DNA of 64,000 nucleotides from the NCBI GenBank assembly GCA_964036295.1, contig OZ038464.1, forward strand, positions 16,910,443-16,974,442. Direction: 5' to 3'. The stretch's first letter is position 1. Every line of letters starts with the position of its first letter. Positions 25,001 through 38,790 of this stretch are shown piece after piece. The notes under the pieces were generated by a model. It was not told the DNA's origin. It did not search any database and saw nothing but the letters and a program-made list of their open reading frames with translations. The translations under genes were made by a program, and so were the position numbers. The stretch comes from Plumapathes pennacea. Taxonomy: Eukaryota > Cnidaria > Anthozoa > Antipatharia > Myriopathidae.

Positions 25001-28000
25001 ATATGTTGGGCAAGGAAATCTGTAAGCCCCGCTAGTTCTGCTCAACTCATGTATGAGCTATTGGCAGCAAGGAAAAACTGTGAAAATCAGAAAATCTTAT
25101 CCAAAAAAAAAAAACAAACAAACAAACAAATAAAAACAAACAAACAAATGAGCAAATGAAGCTCCACAACTGTTCCAATAACAACAATATTCAATACAAA
25201 GTGAAATCAAATTCTTTAATGTCTCACCTTCTGCCCAGTGGGTCCTCTATCCCCAGGCTCCCCCTCTTCTCCAGTAATACCCTGTAGAAAAAAAGGGCAA
25301 ATATGCAAAGTACACTATCGTGGAAATATCAAGGTTACTTCCAGTTCTAAGGAAAAAAATTATTTTCATCGCGCATATGAAAATATTTTCATCTTTCACC
25401 AGGCGTTTGGTGACAGCTTTGTTGCTATGACTACTGAAAATTACAGCCCAACAACAACAGAACTGTGAGATAAAACAACAAACTTACATCCGGGCCTTGC
25501 GCACCACGCTTCCCCTGCGCACCATCAGCACCGTTGTCTCCCTGGAAACAAAACAGTAAGATTTCGTCCAGTCCACTCCCGGCAACAAGGCAAATAGTAT
25601 TTAAGAAAAATATAACGCGTCACCGTGTAATAGCCTCATCTAAACATGCGGGAAGATGGGAGAAAACGAGAGTAGCGTAAAGGAACCACGAGGCCGCCGA
25701 GTGGTTTCCAGCGCTACTCTCGTGTTCTTCCAACTCCCCAAGTGTTTGGATAAGGCTACATTACACGGGAACGCGTTACATATTTCTTTTATAAAATAAT
25801 TAGTCAAGTAAAATACATCACGTATCGCGTCAGCGTGTAATATACGCTCATGTTATACGGTTATTTAGCCAATCAGGGCGTGCGTACTATCATAGTTATT
25901 TTATAATTAATTTTATCAAAAATCTAATATTTATTATATGTTATTTATATACAGTCGAACCTCGCTATTTCGAACTCGGTTAATTCGAAGTTCCCGTTAT
26001 TTCGAAGTCAAGCCGAATCCCCTTGGATTTATTTTTCAGTCATTTACTATCGGCTATTTCGAAACCCCGCCATTTTGAACTTTTTTTCGTGTCCCGTGCG
26101 ACTTCGAAATAGCGGGGTTCGAATGTATTGCCTTTACGTACGTGTTTTAACGAGTTATTATTCCTAAAGTTGGTTAAATAAACTAGTGTATTGTATTGTA
26201 GAGCATTTGACAAATGGTATACGAACATAAGAGGTCTCCTATTACTATTGATACTGCAGAGCGGAGTTGCGACTTTTTTCTGTACCACCCGGCGCTCTAT
26301 GTTCATACCGCCTGTTCTTTCGTTCTTTCTATATTCTTTCAAGTTGTTCATATGACTGTTGTTGCTGATGATTATTATTTTTTCATTATGGAAGTGGGTG
26401 GAGTAAATAGCTCACTGACTCAATACAAAATGTCGTGAAATATTCAGCACTCCGCGCACCTCGTCTGACGACATGCGTGGGAAAAGACAACACGCGCAGC
26501 TCATCGCACAGGGCACAGAAGGCAGTGTTTGTTTTTCCCGTACATAACACAAACAGCCGAGCTCCACCGTAATACCGTAGCGGTTTGATTGCGGGCGCTC
26601 GAGCGGCCTTATGCGCGCCCACGGTGACACTGTGGTATATTTGGTTTTACATAAACGGCAAACGAGCGAACTTCTCTGCTCCCTGTGTTCATCGTAGAAC
26701 GGCCATTTTCGAACGACGTCCCACTAACTTGGAAAGCTTACAGTATTTTTAATAAGGTTGTACGGGAGAGAGTACAACGAACTCATATTACTCACGGGTG
26801 CTCCTTGGATGCCGCGCTCTCCTTTAGGACCTGTTGAACCCGCATTCCCCATTGCACCTGAGGGGCCTTTTCTTCCATTTCGACCAGGGGGGCCCGGGTC
26901 ACCCTACAGAAGAACTTCACTGTTACATTTCAGCAGCTACATGCTTTGAAATCGGTTCATACGTCACGCTTTGACACAATTGAAGTCAAGTTTAGCAGCC
27001 AAGAGCAGCTCAAGCTTTGGTGACATTCATGAGATACAATTTGACACGACACAAATGCGAATTGTAACACGGACGGCTGGCTGTTGTAAGTAAAAATAAT
27101 AAAGCTGAATCTTACGCTCTTTGCCTGTATATTGTACTGCTGCTGTTGCAATGTTAACTGAAAGAATTGGTAAGCCGTTCACGATCGCACCCCCCCCCCC
27201 CCCCCCCCCCCCCCCCACCCCCTTTCCGGGGCTACAAACATACACACATATCTTTCTTGATGCTCCCCTCAAGGGACTTTTCAGCAACAATTAAAACAAT
27301 ACTTGCCCAGGTCATCAGAGCACCTTACCGTTTCTCCAGCTTCGCCCTTAACTCCGTCTTCGCCGTTAATGCCGTCACTACCCTGTACAGAGTGGTAAAA
27401 GCGTTACAATTAAATCACATTGATCAGGTACAGCGAAACATGAAGTAAACAAAAAAAAAAAAAAAAAAAAAAAAAAACGCTGCTCGAGTAAAAAGGGAAT
27501 GAATAGCAGATAAGCAGAAGAGAGTGATCAGAGTGTGTGTTCTATATGTGTCTCGTACGCCTGAGTGGTCATGCCAGTCGATAACCGAGGACCTTCAGAT
27601 ATTCATGAAAGATGTGGATAAAATCTCACAGCTACTCCTGCAGGACCGAGATTCCCTGGAGCTCCTTTTGGACCTTGATCTCCCTACAAAGAAAGCCAGC
27701 GGTATAACAAACCACTTTAACCTCATAACTAAACTAAAAACAAGACAACCAGTCACGTCTAACGAAATACAGGAAGTTGACTTTTGACCGATTTAATATT
27801 GATCTAAAACTGGGAGACTCGATAAACATTTGAGAACTCCCACACCCCAGCATATACTAAATACAAGAGATGAAATGGACAACATTGACGGTACAAAGAA
27901 GCATCTGTTATCAAAGACTATGACGATAGTACCTCATCAACGAGCTTAGTTTGCAATGAAAACAAATGACGGGTACATACGGGTTCTCCTTTGCGGCCAT

Positions 28001-28871
28001 TGAAGCCATTAGATCCACTGGTGCCTTTGCTCCCCTGTGAACAGAAAAGTAAAGAGTTTCCATTGTTCTACTTTGGCTCGCACATCATAACGAAATAATC
28101 AATCAATCAATCATCAGTGCGAACAATGTAATCGCTACTTGATGTGGGTCAAAGGCCATAGATCACACGTGGCCTGGTCAAGGGTCACTTACGGTATCTC
28201 CAATTGGACCGGGTTCCCCACGACTTCCTGGCGCCGCCGGTAAACCCTGCGAGATCAAGGTAGATATGTATAACAATCCATGGCAAGTACGCAGGTTGAA
28301 GATACACATCCGCACATACACATTGTGTAGTAATAATATAGTCGTTCATCCATGGAAATTTCGTAAAATGCGTAAATGGAATGTACTGTACTGCAATCAC
28401 TTTGTAAATGTATCAACTTATTGAGACAATAAACATTATTGAAATACAAAAAAAAAAAGGTAGATATGTATAGCAATCCATGGCAAGTACGCAGGTTGAA
28501 GATACACATCCGCTAGTTGGTCCACCAGTCTGCAAAGGTCTCTTACAAGGTATACACCCACCGTCCACGCCATACGCCTATATTGAAGACTAATGTTTTC
28601 ATATAAAGCTGAACTAACGGTTCACTGTGCTGCCTTGAGTACAAGGTTGGATACTGATGCATTTTGTGTTAGCAGTGAAGCGATACCTTCACGGAACTTC
28701 ACACGAAGGTGCGTTAATTTAGTTGTGTGAATTAACGGTCTGTGGTAAGAATGGTAACTTGTTTCTACTTACGTAAGCGCCTTTGTGTCCGTTTTCACCT
28801 GCAGGTCCCGGGAGCCCCTGATGCCCCTAAACAATATACGAAGAAAGAACAACAACATAAGAATACAAATG

Positions 28872-28907
<36 letters not shown>

Positions 28908-30774
28908 ACATCAACTGACGTATCCTGCACAGTTAACATACCGGGCGTCCGTCATCACCAGGAGAGCCCCTGTAGCCATTACGACCCGGCATACCCTAAA
29001 TGATTTGAAGGAAAGGGCGGCACAGTTGGGTTAGGTGCAAAATAAAGTCCCAGGACGGTCCTTGTATTACAGTGCCCCTCCAGTCCATTGTTTCTTCTTG
29101 TTCATGTTCTCATCCTTCCTTCCTTCCTTCTTTCGACGTATTCCTTATTTTTCCCCCTTTTCATTTTTTCGTTAAACCAATAAAACAAGGTAGTTTGAAC
29201 AACAATTTCTGAACAGCTTTTCTATCGGATAGTAATTGTGAAATTCTGTGACATTACGAAAACATTGTCGATAAAGACATGCATGATATTGACGCTCGCG
29301 TGAGTAAGTTCACTCTCTCTTCTTTGTTATTCCTGTTTAAGCACCTACCCTAGCGCCGGGGCTTCCGGGTCGACCTGCTCTGCCTGTGGTGCCGCGGCGT
29401 CCCTGAAAATAAAGTTTCATTCATTAGAAACAAAACGCATTGGTGAGCAGAAAAACAACTTGCTATGTACATGCCATTAGTGTCATAGTGTACACGTACT
29501 GAACTTTGCACCCACCAAAAAAACATGTTAGTTCTCCTTGATTTAGCTGTACAGCGCGTTACTCATTTAGAGAAACTTCATTTCTGAGAATATTTACTAA
29601 AGTCAAATAACAGTCCTCCGGCGTAAAAAGCATTGAGAGTCGAAAAAAGTTCCAGTTCGACCCAGTTCAAAAAAAGTTCCCCTCCGCCCCCAGCTCTACG
29701 TTAGTTCTGTGCTTTCGTACTGTTGCAAATATTCCTGCACACGGACTCATCAAGTAGCAGCAACAATAAATGTGAGAAAGTGCAGATAACTGTAAGTGCT
29801 TTATGCAGTGAAAAGTTGTTGCTAAGTTTCCCATGCACAGAGTCCCTAAACTTAGTCACGCAATCTTGCCCTTTTGCAACACACGTTCATCACCTATTAC
29901 CCTTTGTAATGCAAACGTTCTTTCTACAATCGTCTTTCTGTCAGAGAAACATTATATCGACACTCAGATTTAAAATTTGTCGAAACACTCCAATGCTGAT
30001 TTAACAAATAGTAGTCTTTTGGAGGAAGATTAGAGTCGAGTTTTCTTTATTAAGTTCTGAACCTGTTACGCTTCAAGGAGTTGGATTACCTTGGAACCTG
30101 GCCTTCCCGGCATCCCCGATGGTCCTGCAGGACCGGTTCTTCCCTAAACATATGGAAAAAGCAAATAATCGACTATTAATATAGTCACAAATACATACAC
30201 ACGTAGATATCGTAGATGTAAACACACAACTGTTTAAGAACACTGAAAGATTCAGACAAAGCAATACACTGGCAAGCACGCATACATACATGCATACATT
30301 TTATTACAGACAGACAGACTGTACATACATGAATACAGACAGACAGACACTAAGGCACACTTACAGGAAGTCCTTGAGATCCTGGACGGCCTAGAGTGCC
30401 ACTTGCACCTCTACGTCCCTACAGATTGTAAAAATGACTTGTGTCACGTTATTCACAGGTGTTTCACTACTACTTCACTGGAAACGGAAAATCGTTTGGA
30501 CTGAATTCTCCTCGTCACTTCTTGAATAAATGAACACAAACAGACTTAGAAGAGGTCTACACTTCAACCAAGAGAGTTCGGAAACAAAACTTAGACACCT
30601 GGTTGTTTTTATCTCTAGGTGGGGTGCTCTCTCAAGCAAAGTTACTTCGATCGTTTTTAACTGAAATAAATCAAATTCATACACCGCCAATACGTCGGGA
30701 GAAAAACGGTTAATTTTGAGTTAGCTTGTGGACTTCATAATATAATAATTGTAATAATAATAATAATAGTAATA

Positions 30775-30813
<39 letters not shown>

Positions 30814-30844
30814 TAATAATAATAATAGTAATAATAATAATAAC

Positions 30845-30905
<61 letters not shown>

Positions 30906-33544
30906 GATATACAATATAATAACTTCGAGCTTCGAACAAGTCAGTGGAGCCAGAATGTTTGGGTCAAACTTTTCAAACTTTGGGTCAAACCGTTAGATTT
31001 ACAAAATAAACCAGACAGTAAATCAGTGAGACACTGTACATTTCGTTCTCTATACTCCTCACTAAAGGACTTTACCGGGCCAAGTGACACCGCGGAAATA
31101 CACTCTTGAAGTCACTTCCGTTAGTCAAACTCGAGATCAAATTTAACCTGGTGTGCCCCTTTTTCTTGCTCATAAATATCATAGAAAATGTAATGAACTA
31201 ACCGGAGTATCCCGTTACAGAGTTTCTCATTCTTGAGGTTTTACGAGCATCACACTGAACTACAAAATCTGCACTTCAGGAACCCACAATTTTGTGCAAT
31301 GACCGCTGACTTAAAAAGGTGACCGCACGGCCAAAAAGCGTATTTCCGCGTTGTCACGCCCAGTAGTCCAAACATAATCATTCACGAGAGAGGAGGATTT
31401 AGTTCAATCCTGAATTTCGTCTAATCGGCATTTGAGCAACAGGGCCTTGATCTATAAGTCTCAGCTTTAAAGTGCAAGGTATTTACCGGGTCGCCATCAG
31501 GTCCACTGCTACCCTTTTCTCCTTCTCTACCTGGTGTTCCCTGAAACGAGAGAATGAAATTGTTGGAAACCAAAAAAACAACTTTCAATTGCCTGCCAAC
31601 CACTTAAAGATTGAGTAAATGTACTGTGTGTTCATATGACTCTGTATTAGCAAAAACAGACATCTAACTACAGCCTTACTATTTTTCCTGGCTGTCCCTT
31701 TGATCCCGGGCCTCCACCATCTCCTTTCGAGCCCTAAACAACAAACAAACAATCAATATGATACACGGTACGACAAACCTCACGAGTGAGCAGGCAAATA
31801 GATGTTCTGCGGGTTTGAGGAAGAGGAGACTGAATCTAAATCACTTTCCGTCTAATTCAAAGTCACACAGTTTACGGACGAGACGACTAAACCACGTGGT
31901 ACTGAGCAAGATCTGCACATGCCTATCATTTGCTAACTCCAAATAAGGATCGCTTGCTACCGGCAACACAAGGATGTGGATCAAGTACTTTTAATGATAC
32001 GACTTTAGCACTGGCGCAACGTTAAAGAGATGGGTTTCTCTACTTTACTTAAAAGCTAGATAGCTAGAAAGTTAGAAAGCTAGCATATTGGATAAATGTT
32101 CATTTGACCGAAAAGGAACATCCCTTCTTAGGTTAAATGTGTAGTGAACAGTGTAAACGAACCTTTGACCCTGTTTCACCTTTAGGTCCGGTGGCTCCAG
32201 TTGGCCCAGGGGAACCCTGAATAAAAGAGAGAAAAAGAACGGACATTTCAGGTAAAATACTAAAAGAACAAAATGCTCAATGAGAGCTTTCATTTAGGAG
32301 GTCAGACCTCTCAGTTTTCATTGGACAGTTTCTTTTTACATTAAAAAGTTGGAAGCATTCAGAATCCGTCAAATTAGGAATTAGGAAACTCTTAAGTGTC
32401 AAGTACAGTCACTTCGAAAGTTTGCCATTCGAAACTTGGTACAGTTGCTACAATCGTGGTAAAAAAAATTTCGGGGACGCTTTCTGTGGAGAATCAATGC
32501 GCACCACAATTCTTCACAATTCCTCATAATCGTCGATTCAGCTACTCCTCTCGTGACTGTGCAAGTTACGTGGTGGCTCTCTATTCTACAATGGCCAATA
32601 CATTTTTTCGTTTTCTAGGTATTTATACATTGCTTGTCTGTGCAACTTACCGGTTGGCCATGCCTTCCTGGAGTTCCCCGTTGACCAGGTTCGCCGGGCT
32701 CACCCTAGCAAAAAAAAAAAAAAAGCATCAACAGCTTCACTGATAAGACGAAAAATAAGTGTTAGATCTGGTAATCAGTAGGTTTAGACGTCGCGAAACA
32801 AAACAGATAGAATTTATAATAGATGGTATGACAGCGCAGGTCGTACATTCTTACTGGATTTTGAGAATGCTATTTCAATTGACTCTGAAGATGAGTCCGC
32901 GGTCGAAATATCAGTCACCAGCACACTCATCCGGACAATCACAATACACGAGCAACAGGTATTACTATGTACTATACAGGCAAATGCGATAATGGCAAAC
33001 TGACCACACAACGAATTAGACAATAAGAAACAAATTAACATGTCATAGTTACCACAGGTCCGCGTTTGCCATTTACACCTGGTTTTCCCGGCAGACCATC
33101 AATACCCTGCAACGACAGCAAATCAAATGTGTCCTCAATAATAACAATACAAGCGAGACGGCAGCAACGAAAACCTAAAACACTGAGCTATGAATTGACA
33201 CATAAGTAGAGGAATGCTCCCCTTATGCCACTAGGTCTGCTGCCACTAGGGCAACATACCTTCGGCCTACTCCGGGATAGGAATAGCACAGTAAATCAGT
33301 AAAATATTTCTGTTCGGAGCTGTCTCCATGACTGATGTATCAGGTACTGTTTACAGTGTCTCAGTGAAGGCTAAGACAATCTGGACTAAACAAGTTCTGG
33401 AACAAACAAACGTTTAATCTGTTCTGCCTGTTACTATTTCTGAAATCTTGGGTGCTTTGATTTTGGATGTTAAGGTTCACCCAACATGGCCGCCATGACG
33501 TCACATGCAACCCCCCCCCCCCCCAAAAAAAATAAAATAAAATA

Positions 33545-33582
<38 letters not shown>

Positions 33583-36500
33583 TGTGCCCTCAGATTTGCT
33601 GTTTGCTAAAGGAGATTAGAGAGCTTAAGCACCAGGACGGGAGAGGACGACGGCAACGTCGGTAAAACAATAAAACTCATTGCAGAAGACTAAAGGCGCA
33701 CGAATATGTGAAATTGACATGATCTCGGGGTCGTCGTGCTCTCGCGTGCGACTCCAAATGCTTCTTTTCCAGTTTGCTTGAGCTCCCCATTGTCAAATTT
33801 TAATATATGTTCATTGCCTTGTAACACATTGTCAACGAACGTGTCCAGTACTCACCTTGGGCCCAGGTCTCCCCGGGATACCAATATACCCAGGGTAACC
33901 ATCAAACCCCTGAGAAAATAGAAACAGAAATTAAGGCCACGTCACGCAAGACAACATTTCTTGCAACTTGAAAAGCAACGCCATTGTGAAACAAGTTGAA
34001 GAAGAAATTGCGCGCGTGGCACCCTTTCTTTGCAACATGCGACGCAACAATAATTAAGAGACAAGTTGAAGGGAAAGTTACACAGTCTTCTACTTTTCGT
34101 AACATTGCGAAGTTTTGTTGTAGCGTATGACATGTACTTTTCAACGTCACAGCAAAAATTGGCAAAAATTGGAACCGCACGTAAAGTGAACGTTGAGTTT
34201 CCCACTAGTGATCCAAACACGCTCGTTGAGCGGGACAAAAATGCATACTGGTTCTCCGTCCCTTCCGTCTTTGCCAGGAAATCCAGGTAATCCTCTCACA
34301 CCCTGTCAAGGCAAAACAAACATACGAAAAGACGGCTACATTTCTGATAAAAAATGTTGGGACACTAAGTCAAATTCTTCTAATTTTGAGATTTTTCGCT
34401 CCACCTCGACCTCCTGCCCCACTTCAATGTTGAATTGCGCATTTTCCAGCCCTAAACCAACATTGATCTAGGGAAGGAGAGGGCGGGTGCCTTTTTGGCT
34501 AACTAGGCCAGCCAAAGTGGGTAATATCAACGAAATAGCACTATGATAAGAGACTTTTGTCCAGTATGTTCATTACATGATCTTCCAACCACACTTTACA
34601 ACCTGTTTCAAAAGAACTTGCAAACCTAGAGACTTCCAACTGAAAGTTAACCTCACAATTATCCACCAACATGTTTACGATTTCCGCCCAAACTCACCCG
34701 TTCTCCTTTTTTTCCAGAGAAACCAGTCCTTCCCATCGGCCCTGGCATACCCTGTAACAACATTACGTCGTTTAACTCAATAACCCCACGAATTGGACCT
34801 AGGACAATGAAACTGTGTTCATGTGTTGTGTTATGTGGTGTATGTTGCGTGATGTTTATTAGAGACTCTATACCGGAGAGCCTCTTAAGCCACTTGGTCC
34901 GGGGGATCCCATGGGGCCTGTGGTTCCCTAAGAACGGAACAGAAAGTCAAAGTTCAAATTGTCCACAAGGACGATGTCAAAAATCTCCATACAGGAAAGG
35001 AATATTGAGCCTAATAACTTACTGGAGAACCATCGATCCCAGGCCTTCCTCGCAGACCAGGTCGTCCAGGGTAACCCTGAAAAACAACCACCGGAAACAT
35101 TCAGTCATTACTTGCATCTATTTGTATTCTTTGAAACTATGCTTTGACGAGATGTCCGCAACTGTAATGACAATTCAATCTGGTAGTTCACAGAAATAAC
35201 TTCAGAGTTTAGACTGTATAGATTCTGTACGGAGAGAGAAAGAAAGAGAGATATATCCCAGTGAAAATGATGTTTTGCTGACCTTTCTTCCCTGTGTGCC
35301 TTGTTCCCCTGTTATTCCTTGTTTGCCCTGTGAGCACAAAAACATGAACTAGAGCAGCTGCTTTTGGTGACTCAATCAAAATGCTCCATCATGAAGTCGG
35401 GACTCCATGTGACAAATAAAGGTTCATGGCGAAACAGATAATTTCCGAGACGCCTGCTGCCCCGGCTCCAAAACAAAGCCTAGAGCAAAACCTTTGTTAT
35501 GAAATGAATTTGCGTGACAATCAACATGCGAGTAAAATCCGTTTTCATATAAAAAAAGTGGTTTCGCACTTGGCCTCGTTTTGAAACTGAGGCAACAAGC
35601 ATGTCGGAAATGGCCGATTGGGACGATAGCACAATTTTTAGTAGACGCCTCAGAGAAAAAGAATAGCATGTCAAATTGATACCAAGTGCTTCTGTTTCTT
35701 ACGATACTTTACCTCCGTTCCCGGACTGCCATCCTTGCCTCGAGATCCAGAAGGGCCCTAGGAAAAGATCAACAGGCAAATAATCGAGGGTACAATCAGT
35801 GACAAAAGTCTTGGGACACCCGCACAGTTTCAGTAATTTCTCTACTGTTTCAGTTGAAAGACAACCCCCCTCCCACCCCCCCCCCCCCCCCCCCCGCTCA
35901 ATGTTGAAGTGGCCTGAACTTGTTTTCCCAAACACACGCAACATTGTACAGAGGTGAGGGGGGAGAAAACTGGTTTCGCGCCTTTCAGTACGCTTAGTCA
36001 GTGACTTGTGTCTGAGATACATCAATTTTTGAAAGCGTCCCAAGAACTTTTGTCACTGATTGTAGCTTGTCACTCTCCATTATTTAAAGCCGTTTTTGGA
36101 TAACTGTCAAAACTAACTGTGATTGCTTTGATTTTGCGTTGGTACGCTTTCGGATTAGTCCAAAACAGGCTTAATAGATCTCTTGACCAATCGGAGGGGG
36201 GAAGGGGGAGGGGGAAGGGGGAGGGGAAAGGGGGACGGGGAGGGGGAGGGGAGAGTAATGGAAATACAAGGAACTCACTTGGTTTCCAGGTCTTCCGGGA
36301 GGTCCTGGGGGTCCCGGCAGCCCGGCCAGACCCTATCATCCCAACAAACGCCATCAGTTAACTACAACCCGATCAGCCGCTATCAATACAACACACTCCA
36401 TCAGGGAGAGCCGTGTGGCTTTAACAATAGGATGCTGGTCACGCGCATAGTTTCAACGGAGGGTCAAGTGGAAAATAAGAAGATACTAAAGTTTTATGGT

Positions 36501-38759
36501 ACAATAAGCTTGCCTGCACTGGCCAGGGACTTAAGATAGTTTAAGTTATATAATCACAAAAAGGTTAACATCAAGTCATTTGAAAACTTTTAGGTTCGCC
36601 ATTTTACCTGTTCTCCTTGAACACCTGTAGATCCCATTTCACCCCTACGACCCCGTCGGCCCTGCAGAGAAGAAAGAAAGGCTCACGCTGAATACTTAGG
36701 TTTGACTAGAAATACGATAATCGCAGATATTCCATTGCCCTGTAAATGGGTTTTCGGGTTGCGCGATTCTTGTTTATTTTCTGCCAGGAGATTATTAATC
36801 GCTTACCACACGGAGGCCGCTGGTTAATTAATATTGGTGGTTGTAGCGCGAGGTCACGCAGCGTGACCACTGAAAGCCGGTTTGTCGCACGGCGTTTAGT
36901 TCAAACTATTTGCACAGTGATGCGTTTTCAAGTTTTCGTGGACAAGCTAAATTTCAAACCTCGCTGAGGCAACTTTCTATACGCAACTACAGAATACTCC
37001 GAGACAGGAAAAGCTTAATTTAGAATCATAAATAATTATCTTCCTTTCCCATTTCATTTGCCTCTATTTCCACAAGCAAAAGAACTTACCAAGTCCCAGC
37101 GCATATCCTAAATTAGTTACAAAGCAGTTAGGAGACGACCCTATCGGCTTGTAAAGTATGTTTACAGCTGCCACGGAAGAATGTAGAAATCGATAATCGC
37201 CGATACCCCTCGCCCTGGCATAGAGCAGCCTCTGTTTTAATCAGTGAAGTTTTGACACAAACACTGCGGCTCAGCCTTCTTTAGAATTAACTACACATGA
37301 AAGCTGCCGCTCTCATCCACCGCAATTTAGAAATACATTTGCAGTTAACACATGGTCTGAAAAGACAAATTGACTCCTTGCAGCCTTTAGAAGATCGTTC
37401 TCCCTCTCCCATGGTTTAGTTGCGTTTCTCAACTGTATTTACCGAGCGTCCAGGGGAGCCCGCTGATCCTGCAGCTCCTTTGACGCCATTTGCTCCCTGC
37501 AAAGTAAAGCAAGTCGACTAGTTTAAAAAATAAAAAAATACAGTCGACTAGTCTCAATGCCGTATATTTCCTCTGTGCTTCAGTGTCATTTCGAAACATA
37601 AAATAAAGCACTAGTTCTGCTCAACAAAAACTTGGACACTGCTACTAGAATGCGCTCATTGAGAGCTTTCATTTGAGTGGCCACTGTGGTTTCATGTGAC
37701 AGTTCAAGAGTTGCAAGATTTCCTAGATTTTGCCTATACCCCAGACAGCACATTGATTTCACCGTTACTCAAACATGCATTTCTTCAAACAGTCCAATAA
37801 GCAATTGATATATAGAGGATATTACACGGCGGCGCGAAGATATGAATTTTATTTTCGAGTGGTAACAACAATATTTTACGAAGGAGCGCTTCGCGAGTGA
37901 GTAAAATATTGTTTTAACCACGAGAAAATAAAATCCATATCTTCAAGCCGCCGTGTAATTTTCTTTTTATTATATTAGACACGAGTGTTTTACGAGAAAT
38001 TGCACAAACAACCGTGCAAAAGCGGGAAATGATGCCAACGATATCCTCACTAGTGAGGATATGGAAAATACGCCACTCGGGTCCCGGATGTAGTTTCGTA
38101 TGGATTTTACGCACGGTATATTTTCCAGTAAAACACTCGTGTCTATATAATAATAAGCGTTATCACATAAATAAATCCCATGAGCCTCTCATTCCCAAGC
38201 TCAAAATACAGACCCTACCAACCTTTTAATTAGAAATGCATGAGTGATGTAATGAGAATCGATAATGAAGTCACCTTTTATCAGAGCAAGATACCAAAAG
38301 CCAAATTCTCATTACTGTATGACATATTTATGGTGAGAATCTGAAGGAGAAAATTGATGAAAGGGGCCCGGCTCTCAGCCTCTACAATGTTTTTGTTTAC
38401 ATCTGGAAAATTCAAGGCTGAAGTTGGTTCCCAACACGAAAGAACGAAATTAATCAAAAGAAAAATAAGTTAGTAGCAGTTTATAGATTAAGAGAAACTA
38501 ATCTTCTCCTCAAACGAGTCGGATGGAAGTGGATTGCTGCTCGTCTTTCGACTTTCGAGGGCCCCAAAAATGGCGGAACCAAGGATTTCGGCGCGCAAAG
38601 GACTGTGGTTGAAAGGGCCACTTTAAAGTGGTCACTCTTGGGAGTGAGGGTTAAGCACTGTTGTGCAGACGTACCTTATCTCCTTTGACGCCTTTGCTCC
38701 CTCGTGCACCGTCAAGTCCTGGAGCTCCCTGAGAACAAAAAAACACGCACCCAATCAGA

Positions 38760-38790
<31 letters not shown>

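Noticed and set aside
30721-30939. ORF with long polyleucine and polytyrosine runs
   Set aside because: It is a direct translation of the (TAA)n microsatellite.
33736-34471. Overlapping ORFs on both strands near helix exons 33856 and 34249
   Set aside because: No exon borders or family resemblance beyond the two collagen exons they overlap.
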